From: Kribbella sindirgiensis
GTDB lineage: Bacteria; Actinomycetota; Actinomycetes; Propionibacteriales; Kribbellaceae
Assembly (NCBI RefSeq): GCF_004331435.1
Contig: NZ_SJKA01000003.1
Span: 62,001-126,000 of the forward strand
Length of the DNA: 64,000 bases
Direction of reading: 5' to 3'
Shown here: positions 33,358 through 41,337 of the stretch, piece after piece
Layout: each line of letters opens with the position of its first letter
Numbering within the stretch: the first letter of the stretch is position 1
Position numbers and translations under genes: made by a program
Notes under the pieces: model-generated
What the model saw: the letters and a program-made list of their open reading frames with translations, nothing else
The model's database searches: none
Told to the model about the DNA's origin: nothing

Positions 33358-34833
33358 TTACAAGTTCCGGTACTTTTCGGGCTCCGGCAACCGTTCGTTC
33401 ATCGATCCGGACCGGAACCCGCGCGGGTCCACGCGCGCGGCCGGGAACCCTTCGGCCATGACCGCATTCACCAGCGAGTCCTGATCCACCTGGTCCAGCA
33501 GCGCCGCGTCGATCTCGATCGAGGCGCTGTCCCCGAGGTCCCGGACCCGCACGTTCTGGACGCCGTACGCCGTCAGTCGCGAACGGACCGCCTGCTCGGC
33601 GCGATCGACACGCGCGAGCAGGTTCGGCGTGATCCGGATGCCGTACGCGATCCGGCTGGACAGGCACGCCGCGGCCGGCTTGTCCGACGTCTCGAGTCCC
33701 CAGCTGCGCGACGCCGTACGGATCTGCGCCTTGGTCAGCCGGGCGTCCTTCAGCGGCGTCAGCGCGCCGCGCTCGAAGGCGGCCCGGATCCCCGGCCGGA
33801 ACCCGGCGATCGCGTCGTCGGCGTTCGTCCCGGTCGCGATCGCGGTGATCCCGAACTCGTCCGCGATCGGCTGCAGCGTCTCGACCAGCTCGGCCTTGCA
33901 GAAGTAGCACCGGGCACCGGAGTTCGCCTGGTACCCCTCGCGCTCCATCTCGTGCGTGTGCGGCGTGACATGCCGTACGCCGATGGTGTCGGCGAACCGC
34001 GCCGCCGGCTCGAGCTCGGCCGCCGGAAGCGACGGCGAGATCGCCGTTGCCGCGACGACGTTGGCCGGGCCGATCGCCCGCGCGGCCGCCGCGAGCAGGA
34101 ACGCCGAGTCGGCGCCACCGCTGAACGCGACCACCATCTTGTCGTACGTCGACAGCCGCCGCATCAGCGCTTCCAGCCGCTGCCCGAGCACGTACTCGTC
34201 GAGCCAGGCCGGGAACTCGGTCAGGTCGTTCAGGACGACGTCGGCGCCGTACGCGCGCAACTCGTCCGCGGTGAACGGGCCGGTCGCGACCGACACCGCG
34301 ACCGCACCGGCCGCGTGCGCTCCGTCGATGTCGGCCGTGTGGTCGCCGACGTAGATCGTGGCCTGGTGCTCGCGCAGCGCCGTACCCTTCTCGGCGCCGT
34401 GCAGGTCGCCGACCGGCTCGTCGACGTCCAGGCCGAGGTGCTCCAGGTGCAGCCGGACCGACGGGGTGTACTTCGCCGAGACGACCATCGTCCGCCCGCG
34501 CAACGCCCGGATCGCGGCCAGCGACTCGGCCACTCCCGGCAGCGGCAGGCTGCCCGTGATCGCGTGCGACGGGTAGTGCTCGCGGTACCGCGCGACCATC
34601 GCGTCGACCTGCTCGGGCGGGAACCAGTTCGCCATCTCCCAGGTCAGCGGCGGGCCGAGCCGGCTCACGACCAGGTCGGTGTCGATCGGTACGCCGGTCT
34701 CCGCGGCCAGCAGATCCCAGACGGCCTGGATCCCGGGCCGGGAGTCGATCAGCGTCATGTCCAGGTCGAATCCGACCACCAGTTCCGGAACGTCGGCGGT
34801 ATCGGGAGCGGGTTCAAGAGCGGCGGTTGACAC
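33358..34833 (-). CDS. larE: HAD hydrolase fused to LarE-type sulfur transferase
   Basis: The protein is 491 aa. Residues about 18-215 are a HAD-superfamily phosphatase with the DxD motif FDLDMT (Asp23, Asp25) and YVGDHTADIDGA as motif IV. Residues about 225-491 are LarE: PP-loop SGGADS, then GARCYFCK and TGTNADD. LarE proteins build the sulfur groups of the nickel-pincer nucleotide cofactor of lactate racemase, using ATP and, in some, a sacrificial cysteine. GTG at 34833 was chosen by family start. No larA, larB or larC is nearby. The fusion may couple cofactor precursor dephosphorylation to sulfuration, which is an inference. Confidence 0.85.
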   Translation of the reverse strand: MSTAALEPAPDTADVPELVVGFDLDMTLIDSRPGIQAVWDLLAAETGVPIDTDLVVSRLGPPLTWEMANWFPPEQVDAMVARYREHYPSHAITGSLPLPGVAESLAAIRALRGRTMVVSAKYTPSVRLHLEHLGLDVDEPVGDLHGAEKGTALREHQATIYVGDHTADIDGAHAAGAVAVSVATGPFTADELRAYGADVVLNDLTEFPAWLDEYVLGQRLEALMRRLSTYDKMVVAFSGGADSAFLLAAAARAIGPANVVAATAISPSLPAAELEPAARFADTIGVRHVTPHTHEMEREGYQANSGARCYFCKAELVETLQPIADEFGITAIATGTNADDAIAGFRPGIRAAFERGALTPLKDARLTKAQIRTASRSWGLETSDKPAAACLSSRIAYGIRITPNLLARVDRAEQAVRSRLTAYGVQNVRVRDLGDSASIEIDAALLDQVDQDSLVNAVMAEGFPAARVDPRGFRSGSMNERLPEPEKYRNL

Positions 34834-34910
34834 GTCCCCAACCCTACGTGACCCGCCCGCCGACCGATCTCGCATCCCGAAACAGGGACGGCGAGGCATC
34901 GCACTTCTCC

Positions 34911-34950
34911 GCACTTGACAGCTGAAGACACGATGTCCGAGCACTTGACA
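34911..34950 (+). promoter_or_regulatory. Direct repeat GCACTTGACA upstream of TetR-R2lox operon
   Basis: GCACTTGACA occurs at 34911-34920 and again at 34941-34950, 30 bp apart, each containing the -35 consensus TTGACA. ATGTC and GACAT around the second copy form an inverted repeat (34933-34951). They lie 30-70 bp before the TetR start and may bind that regulator. I found no -10 box at standard spacing. Confidence 0.4.
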
Positions 34951-34980
34951 TCCGGAGCAGTTCTGTAAACCCTCGTCCCC

Positions 34981-35574
34981 ATGGACTCGTTTGCCGATCG
35001 AACCAAGCGCCGGCTGCGGGACGAGTTGCTGGACGCTGCGCAGGACGCCATCGAAACAGGTGGGTACGACGGGCTTCGGATGGCCGAGGTGGCTCGTCGG
35101 ACCGGGGTGTCCCGGCAGACCGTCTACAACGAGTTCGGCGACAAGTGGGGCGTACTGGAGGCCGTCGCGGCACGCGAGACCGAGCGGTTCCTGCTGGATG
35201 TGAACGGCGCGCTCGCCGAGCAGACCGACCCGATCGACGGCCTGCGGGCCGCGGTCGAGCGGGCGCTCACGCTGGCCGGGGAGAACCCGCTGGTGAAGGC
35301 TGCGCTGGGCCAGCCGGGATCGGACCAGGCCAGCCAGCTGCTGACGACACGGGGGCAGCAGGTGCTGGAACTGGCACACCTTCGGCTGGATGCCCATGTC
35401 AGGGAGCACTGGCCGGAGGTTCCCGCAGAGGACGCGACCAGCTGCGTCGACGTCGCCTTGCGCGTCGTCATCAGCCACATCGTCACGCCGGGCCCTCCCC
35501 CGGCCGTGGTGGCGGCGCAGCTGGCTCGCGTCCTCTCCCCCTTCCTTGCTGAATCTCGGAGGTTGCACGTATGA
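34981..35574 (+). CDS. TetR-family regulator, operon with R2lox
   Basis: This 197-aa regulator has the [46 protein letters not shown]. The C-terminal domain resembles the mycobacterial regulators that precede R2-like oxidases. Its stop overlaps the R2lox start by four bases (ATGA). It likely senses a hydrophobic or lipid ligand and controls its own operon; the ligand is inferred, not seen. Confidence 0.9.
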   Translation: MDSFADRTKRRLRDELLDAAQDAIETGGYDGLRMAEVARRTGVSRQTVYNEFGDKWGVLEAVAARETERFLLDVNGALAEQTDPIDGLRAAVERALTLAGENPLVKAALGQPGSDQASQLLTTRGQQVLELAHLRLDAHVREHWPEVPAEDATSCVDVALRVVISHIVTPGPPPAVVAAQLARVLSPFLAESRRLHV

Positions 35575-36518
35575 ACGAACTGCACAGGCAGGGTTTCAGC
35601 TCGCTCAAGGCCGGCGGACTCAACTGGGACGCGCTCCCGTTGCGGCTCTTCGACAAGGGCAACCGCAAGTTCTGGAATCCGCGCGACATCGATTTCAGCC
35701 AGGACGCCAAGGACTGGCAGGAGCTGAGCGACAACGACAAGGACAACGCGTTGCTGCTCTGCTCGCAGTTCATCGCGGGCGAGGAGGCGGTGACCGAGGA
35801 CCTGCAGCCGTTCCTGCAGGCGATGGCCGCCGAGGGGCGGTTCGGCGACGAGATGTACCTGACCCAGTTCTGCTTCGAGGAGGCCAAGCACACCGCGGTC
35901 TTCCGGCTGTGGCTGGACGCCGTCGGCGTCACCGAGGACCTGCACCGGTACGTCGAGAACAACCCGGGGTACCGCGCGATCTTCTACGAGGCGCTGCCCG
36001 TCGCGCTCAAGTCGCTCGCCGGCGATCCGTCACCGGCCAACCAGGTCCGCGCGTCGGTGACCTACAACCACGTGGTGGAAGGGACTCTGGCGCTCACCGG
36101 GTACCACGCCTGGAACCTGCTCTGCACGGCGCGCGGCGTACTGCCCGGGATGCAGGAGCTGATCCGCCGGATCGGCGACGACGAGCGGCGGCACATGGCC
36201 TGGGGCACGTTCACCTGCCGCCGGCATGTCGCCGCGGACGCCTCGAACTGGAAGGTCGTCACCGACACGATGGAGGAGCTCCTCCCGCACGCGCTGACGC
36301 AGATCCAGTGGGCGCTCGACAACTCGCAAGAGCTGCCGCCGGAGATCAACCCGACCGCCTTGATGACGTACGCCGGCGATCGCGCGACGCGCCGGCTCGG
36401 CGCGATCGAGTCGGCCGTCGGCGCCGACGTGGCCGGGATCGATCTCGACTACTCCCCCGAGAAGCTCGAGGACGACTTCGGCGACGAGGACTCAGCCGCG
36501 CTGGCTGCGGTTCGCTAG
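35571..36518 (+). CDS. R2-like ligand-binding oxidase (R2lox)
   Basis: This 315-aa ferritin-like protein carries the metal-binding motifs GEEAVTE, FEEAKHT (ExxH) and [11 protein letters not shown] (ExxH). It matches R2lox rather than a class I ribonucleotide reductase R2: it lacks the R1-interaction tail and has the [22 protein letters not shown]-terminus of the mycobacterial family (Rv0233 type). The family assembles a Mn/Fe centre with a Tyr-Val crosslink and binds a long-chain fatty acid; its physiological substrate is unknown. It is coupled to the TetR gene. Confidence 0.92.
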   Translation: MNELHRQGFSSLKAGGLNWDALPLRLFDKGNRKFWNPRDIDFSQDAKDWQELSDNDKDNALLLCSQFIAGEEAVTEDLQPFLQAMAAEGRFGDEMYLTQFCFEEAKHTAVFRLWLDAVGVTEDLHRYVENNPGYRAIFYEALPVALKSLAGDPSPANQVRASVTYNHVVEGTLALTGYHAWNLLCTARGVLPGMQELIRRIGDDERRHMAWGTFTCRRHVAADASNWKVVTDTMEELLPHALTQIQWALDNSQELPPEINPTALMTYAGDRATRRLGAIESAVGADVAGIDLDYSPEKLEDDFGDEDSAALAAVR

Positions 36519-37655
36519 CAGGACGACGAGCGCCGCAGTCGCCAGTACTGCGGGAAGCCAGGTGACCGTCGTCGTACCGAGACGGTCGGCGACCTGGCCG
36601 CCGGTGAAGGCGCCCAGTGCGATCGATCCGTTGTACACCCCCACCAGGACGGCGGACGATGATTCGGGGGCACTGGGCGCCGCCGCGTGTCCCCACGCTT
36701 GCGTGCTGACACTCGTTCCGCCGTACGCGAGACCCCAGATCACCAGCAGGACAAGGGATCCGGCGAGGGTGGTACCTATTGTCGGCATGGCCAATGACGT
36801 GAGGGCGATACCGGAGGCGATGAACGTCAGCGCGCGGGTCGGGCGGAGGGCGCCGGTGAGGAAGTTGCCGATGACACCGGCCACGCCGTACGCGAGGAGC
36901 AGGGTGCCGATCAGCGCCGGGCCGGTGTGCGGCTCGAGGAGCGGACGGACGTAGGTGTACGCCGCGAAGTGGCCTGTCACGATCAGCCCGACGAGAACCA
37001 GGCCGACGCGAACCTGCTTGAGCTGCAGCACCTCCCGCACATCCGCCAGCCGGACCGCGCGTTCCGGCGGCAGGCTGGGCAAGAAGATGCCTAGAGCAAC
37101 AGTCAACCCGAGCGCGATCAGGCCGACGCCGGCGAAGGCCCAGCGCCAGCCGACGAGTTCACCGACGTACGCACCGGCCGGAATCCCCAGAACCGAGGCG
37201 ATTCCGATGCCGCTGAAGATGAGTGAGGTGGCCGGCCCGGCGGCGTGTTCGGGTACGACGCGACGGGCGAGGCTGACCGTGAAGAGCCAGACGCCGCCGA
37301 TCGAGACGCCCATCAGAACGCGCGCGACCATGAAGATCCAGTAGGCCGGGGCTGCTGCGGCGACGAACGCAGCGAAGGCGAGGAGGACCATCAGACCGCT
37401 GAGGACTGTTCTCCGGTCCAGTTTGCCGAGCAGCAACGGAAGAACGGGAGCAGCGACCGCGGACACGATGCCGGTGACGGTGAGGCTCAGACCGGCGGTG
37501 CCTTCGGTGATGTGGAGCGTGTCGCTCATCGGGGTGAGCAGGCCGACCGGGAGCATCTCGGCGGTCACCACCGTGAAGACGGTGGCGGCCATCGTCGCGG
37601 AGGCGGCCCAGGCCCGCGCGTCGGTGGCCGGCTGGTCGACGCAGATCGTTGTCAT
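36492..37655 (-). CDS. MFS transporter (AraJ/Bcr-like exporter)
   Basis: This 387-aa protein has 12 membrane helices. The motifs [13 protein letters not shown] and [17 protein letters not shown] are those of the DHA1 sugar/drug efflux group. ATG at 37655 was chosen; ATG at 37706 (17 residues longer) is possible but would run toward the LysR operator. It diverges from the LysR gene, its likely regulator. Its end overlaps the R2lox gene by 27 bp. Confidence 0.88.
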   Translation of the reverse strand: MTTICVDQPATDARAWAASATMAATVFTVVTAEMLPVGLLTPMSDTLHITEGTAGLSLTVTGIVSAVAAPVLPLLLGKLDRRTVLSGLMVLLAFAAFVAAAAPAYWIFMVARVLMGVSIGGVWLFTVSLARRVVPEHAAGPATSLIFSGIGIASVLGIPAGAYVGELVGWRWAFAGVGLIALGLTVALGIFLPSLPPERAVRLADVREVLQLKQVRVGLVLVGLIVTGHFAAYTYVRPLLEPHTGPALIGTLLLAYGVAGVIGNFLTGALRPTRALTFIASGIALTSLAMPTIGTTLAGSLVLLVIWGLAYGGTSVSTQAWGHAAAPSAPESSSAVLVGVYNGSIALGAFTGGQVADRLGTTTVTWLPAVLATAALVVLLANRSQRG

Positions 37656-37712
37656 GTCACCAGTGAGCCGCCGCGAGGTGGTGCGGAACAACGGCGATCT
37701 GGTCATCCTTGT

Positions 37713-37727
37713 ATTAGCTGAGCTAAT
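37713..37727. promoter_or_regulatory. LysR operator candidate
   Basis: ATTAGCT-G-AGCTAAT is a perfect 15-bp palindrome containing the T-N11-A LysR-box form. It lies in the gap between the divergent MFS and LysR genes, 17 bp before the LysR ATG. Autoregulation is inferred. Confidence 0.65.
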
Positions 37728-37743
37728 CGATCATCGTGGAGTC

Positions 37744-38628
37744 ATGGCTGTCGAGATCCGTGAACTGGAGTGCTTCCTCGTCCTCGCCGACGAACTGCAC
37801 TTCGGCCGTACGGCGGAACGCCTGTACCTCTCGCAGAGCCGGGTCAGTCAACTGCTGCAGTCGCTGGAGCGGCGGATCGGCGGACCGCTGTTCGAGCGGA
37901 CGAGCCGTCGGGTGGCCTTGACCCCGTTGGGCAAGGAGTTCCTGACGTCGCTGCGGCCGGCGTACGCGGCACTGGAGCGAGTCGTCGAGAGCGCCCGCGA
38001 GTACGCGGCGAGTGTGAAGGGCAAGCTTCGGATCGGCTTCCAGGGGGCAGCGAACCAGACCGTCCTGAGTGCGGTGTCGGAGTTCCAGACCCGCAACCCG
38101 AACTGCCTGATCGGTGTCTGCGAGCTCCCACTCAACGATCCGTTCGGCGCCCTGCGGCGCGGTGAGGTCGACGCGGCCGTCGTCATGCTGCCCGTCGCCG
38201 AAGACGACCTCGTGCTGGGCCCCGTCTTCTCCCGCCAGCAGCAGACGTTGACCGTCTGCACAAGCCATCGGCTCGCCGCGCGGGCGTCCATCGACGCGGA
38301 AGAGCTGGCCGACGAGACGCTGATCGCGATCGACGGACCTGCCCCCAGGTACTGGCGCCAGGCGCAGGCGCCGACCCAGACTCCCACGGGCGCCTTGATC
38401 CACCGTGGTCCCGAGGTACGCACGCTGCAGGAAGGCCTGTCACTGATCGCGGCCGGCCGCGGCGGGATGCTCGTCTGCCGCTCCACAGCCGAGCACAACC
38501 GTCAGTGGCGCGGCATCGTCAGCGTCCCGATCAGCGGCCTGCCCGAGTCCGCGCTGGGCCTGGTCTGGCGGCGTGGTGAGGACACTCCGGCCCTGAAGGC
38601 CTTCGCCGGTCAGCTGCGCGACGAGTAG
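37744..38628 (+). CDS. LysR-family transcriptional regulator
   Basis: This 294-aa regulator has a winged helix at the N-terminus (ELECFLVLADELHFGRTAERLYLSQSRVSQLLQSLER) and a periplasmic-binding-like co-inducer domain. ATG at 37744 gives the family start; the open frame upstream is antisense to the MFS gene. It diverges from the exporter and ends within the glycosyltransferase gene (19-bp overlap of stops). Confidence 0.92.
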   Translation: MAVEIRELECFLVLADELHFGRTAERLYLSQSRVSQLLQSLERRIGGPLFERTSRRVALTPLGKEFLTSLRPAYAALERVVESAREYAASVKGKLRIGFQGAANQTVLSAVSEFQTRNPNCLIGVCELPLNDPFGALRRGEVDAAVVMLPVAEDDLVLGPVFSRQQQTLTVCTSHRLAARASIDAEELADETLIAIDGPAPRYWRQAQAPTQTPTGALIHRGPEVRTLQEGLSLIAAGRGGMLVCRSTAEHNRQWRGIVSVPISGLPESALGLVWRRGEDTPALKAFAGQLRDE

Positions 38629-39686
38629 AACTCCAGATGGGCGGCTGCTGCGGCCGGCCAGGAGTAGGTTGCGGCAAGGGCACGGCCACGGGCGGCGCGG
38701 TCGGTTCGGGGTACTGCTCGGAGGTGGCGGGCCAGGTCTTCTGGACCGGTCGCGTACGACGCGGCGTCGCGGAAGATCTCCCGGAAGACCGGGAGATCGG
38801 AGACGACGAGCGGTACGCCGGCCGCCAGTGCCTCCATCGGCGCCAGGCCGAACCCCTCTTTGACGGAGGGGAACGCGAACACCTCGGCGGCCGCGACCAG
38901 TGACGGCAGGTCGGCGTCGTCGACCGGGCCGAGCACGACCGGCGCGACACCCAGCTCAGCGGCGCGCTTCTCCCAGCGCGACCGGTAGTCGCGGTAGTCG
39001 AAGAGCGTCTCGCCACCGGCGATCACCAACTGCAGGTCCGGGTCGCCGAGCAGGGCGTACGCCTCGAGCAGGTCGAGCGAACCCTTCCGCGGCTCGATCC
39101 CGCCGACCGTGACGACGTACCGGCCGAGCCGCGAGCGCCACCGCTCGCGGGCCGCCGTCGCGGCCTGCCGATCACTCGCCGCGGCTGCGAAGCGGGGTGC
39201 GTCCACTCCGTTCGGGATGACGGTTGCCTCGAGCCCCCATCCGGTGCGGAGCTCGGCGGCGACGGCCGTGGACACGCAGATGTGGGCGTACGGTTCGACG
39301 ATCGCCCGCTCGTGACAGGCGGCCAGCTCCGGGGTGGTGAACTGGTCGAGATGATGCACGGTGCGGATGCACCGGCCGGCCGCGTTCGCGCTGATGCAGT
39401 CCTGCGCGTGCACCACGTCGTACGGCGATCCGTCGAAGGCATCCCGCAGTACGGCGATCGACCGCCGGATCCGCGCGCCGACCTCCTCACCGGGCCGGTC
39501 CGGGAACGGGACCAGCGAGACCTTCACCCGCGGATCGACCGGCCGGAAGAACCCTTCGTCGCCACCACGCGCCAGCGACCACACGGTCACATCGGCGCCG
39601 GTCGCGGCCAGCGCCTCGGCCAGGTAGAGCGTGTGCACGACGCCGCCGCGCGGTTTGGTCGAGTAGCTGAGCAGCGCGATCCGCAT
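38610..39686 (-). CDS. MSMEG_0565-type glycosyltransferase, last gene of nitrogen-starvation cluster
   Basis: This 358-aa GT4-type glycosyltransferase has the N-terminal TKPRGGVVHTLYLAEALAATG and a C-terminal EGFGLAPMEALAAG-type donor motif (here within SVKEGFGLAPMEALA). The sequence matches the family found with the MSMEG_0572 cluster rather than general GT4 enzymes (the HHLDQFTTPELAACHERAI segment). Its role there is unknown. ATG at 39686 overlaps the previous stop by one base. It ends the eight-gene operon. Confidence 0.88.
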   Translation of the reverse strand: MRIALLSYSTKPRGGVVHTLYLAEALAATGADVTVWSLARGGDEGFFRPVDPRVKVSLVPFPDRPGEEVGARIRRSIAVLRDAFDGSPYDVVHAQDCISANAAGRCIRTVHHLDQFTTPELAACHERAIVEPYAHICVSTAVAAELRTGWGLEATVIPNGVDAPRFAAAASDRQAATAARERWRSRLGRYVVTVGGIEPRKGSLDLLEAYALLGDPDLQLVIAGGETLFDYRDYRSRWEKRAAELGVAPVVLGPVDDADLPSLVAAAEVFAFPSVKEGFGLAPMEALAAGVPLVVSDLPVFREIFRDAASYATGPEDLARHLRAVPRTDRAARGRALAATYSWPAAAAAHLEFYSSRS

Positions 39687-40501
39687 CAGTAGACCTCCGG
39701 CCGGCGTTCGTCGAGGTGGTGCAGGACGCGGCGGGCCGTCTCGATCTCGGCGCGTACGTCGACGTCCGCGATCGCGATCCCGGCCTTCGACCAGGTGCGC
39801 GCGACGATGTCGCCGCCCGGACCGACCACCTTGGACTGACCGAGGAACCGCAGGCCGCCGATCGACCCGGTCAGGTTCGAGGAGACCAGCACGACCTGGT
39901 TCTCGGCCGCGCGGGACCGGTCGTACAGGTCGAACAGCCGCGACTGCCGGTCCTCGTTCATCCGCGGCGCCCGGTTGGTGATGCTGGTCGGCCACGCGCA
40001 CAGGCACGCGATCAGGTCCGCGCCGTCGACGGCCAGCGTCCGGGCCGCCTCCGGGAACGTCTTGTCGTAGTCGATCATCATGCCGATCCGGCCGACCGGG
40101 GTGTCGAAGGCGGCGAACCCGTCGCCGGCGGCATAGATCGCGCGTTCGCCCGGTGGCTGATGCACCTTGCGGTGCTTGCCGAGGATGCCGTCACCGGTGA
40201 CGCACAGCGCGGTGTTGTAGCGGTCCGGCCCGTCCGCCTCGCAGAAGCCGAAGCACACCACCATCTCGCCGGCCATCGCGATCACCTTGGCGATCAGCGG
40301 ATCGTCGAGTGCCAGCGCCGGCGGCAGGTCCTCCTGGGACGGACTGCTCAGGTCGGTCAGGTAGCCGCCGAGCGCCGCGTCCGGCAGCACCAGCAGCCGG
40401 GTCTGCTCGCGGTGGCCGTGCCGGATCAGCGCCTCCACCCGGGACAGGTCGAACTCCAGGTCCCGGGTGAATCCTGCCGCCACCGCACCGATCCTGAGCA
40501 C
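39686..40501 (-). CDS. Carbon-nitrogen hydrolase paralogue with catalytic residues lost
   Basis: This 271-aa protein has the nitrilase/amidase fold and about half its residues match the next gene. The Lys is present (KHRKVHQ, Lys112), but the catalytic Glu is Asp41 (VLPDAALGGY) and the catalytic Cys is Asp144 (MMIDYDKTFPEAA). Both changes are clear in the DNA (GAC codons). It is therefore unlikely to be a normal nitrilase or amidase. It may instead bind the active paralogue or regulate it. It starts at GTG 40501, two bases after the paralogue stop, and is coupled to the glycosyltransferase. Confidence 0.88.
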   Translation of the reverse strand: MLRIGAVAAGFTRDLEFDLSRVEALIRHGHREQTRLLVLPDAALGGYLTDLSSPSQEDLPPALALDDPLIAKVIAMAGEMVVCFGFCEADGPDRYNTALCVTGDGILGKHRKVHQPPGERAIYAAGDGFAAFDTPVGRIGMMIDYDKTFPEAARTLAVDGADLIACLCAWPTSITNRAPRMNEDRQSRLFDLYDRSRAAENQVVLVSSNLTGSIGGLRFLGQSKVVGPGGDIVARTWSKAGIAIADVDVRAEIETARRVLHHLDERRPEVY

Positions 40502-40503
40502 GG

Positions 40504-41337
40504 TCAGACCGTCGCAAGCTCAGGCGATCCGTACGTCTCCGGGCGCCGGTCCCGCAGATGGCCCATCGACCGCCGGGCCAGCTCGAGCGCCTGCTCGACG
40601 TCCAGCTCGGCGATCGCCATTCCTTCGGTCACCCCGGTGTCGGCCAGGATCTCGCCGCCCGGGTCGACCACCTTCGCGCTCGCGACGAACCGCAGCGAGC
40701 CGAACATCCCGGACTGGTTGGCCGACAGCCAGACCACCTGGTTCTCCAGGGCTCTGGCTCGGTCGAACAGGTCGAACCGCCGCTTCCACCGGTCCTTCGC
40801 GAGGTCCGGGTCCGGGTTCGTCCGCGCGCCCGGCCAGGCGGAGAGGCAGACAATGATCTGGGCCCCGTCCAGCGCCAGGGTCCGGGCCGCCTCCGGGAAC
40901 GCCTTGTCGTAGCAAATCATCAGGCCGAGCCGCCCGACCGGTGTGTCGAAGGCCTCGAACCGGTCCCCGGCCGCGTAGTGCTCGTCCTCCCGGAGCGGTT
41001 GATGGACCTTGCGGTGATGCCCGAGTACGCCGTCACCCGTGACGCAGACCGCGCTGTTGTAGATCAGTCCGCCGTCCGCTTCGGCGTACCCGGCGGTGAC
41101 GACCAGATCGCCGGCCAAGCGCGCGAGGCGAGCGATCTCGGGTCCGTCGACGGTGAACGCGGGCGGCGGTTCCGCCGTACCGTCGAGGCTCAGCAGGTAG
41201 CCTCCGAGCGCGCCTTCGGGCAGGGCGAGCAGTTGGACGCCGGCCTCGCGGGCCTGTTCGATCAGGGCCGCGACGCGGGCGAAGTCGGCTTCGAGATCGC
41301 GGTCGAAGTTCGCGGCCACTGCCGCCATCCTGAGCAT
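40504..41337 (-). CDS. Carbon-nitrogen hydrolase (nitrilase superfamily), intact active site
   Basis: This 277-aa protein has a complete Glu-Lys-Cys triad: Glu41 (ALPEGALGGY), Lys110 (HHRKVHQ) and Cys142 (MICYDKAFPEAA). It likely corresponds to MSMEG_0566. Members hydrolyse amides, nitriles or N-carbamoyl compounds; the substrate is not readable. It lies between the GNAT-AIR synthase gene (overlapping by one base) and its degenerate paralogue, and probably feeds ammonia to nitrogen metabolism under starvation. Confidence 0.92.
   Translation of the reverse strand: MLRMAAVAANFDRDLEADFARVAALIEQAREAGVQLLALPEGALGGYLLSLDGTAEPPPAFTVDGPEIARLARLAGDLVVTAGYAEADGGLIYNSAVCVTGDGVLGHHRKVHQPLREDEHYAAGDRFEAFDTPVGRLGLMICYDKAFPEAARTLALDGAQIIVCLSAWPGARTNPDPDLAKDRWKRRFDLFDRARALENQVVWLSANQSGMFGSLRFVASAKVVDPGGEILADTGVTEGMAIAELDVEQALELARRSMGHLRDRRPETYGSPELATV

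Noticed and set aside
34911-34973. Sigma-70 promoter from the TTGACA boxes upstream of TetR-R2lox
   Set aside because: No acceptable -10 box 16-18 bp downstream of either TTGACA, so the sites were reported only as repeats.
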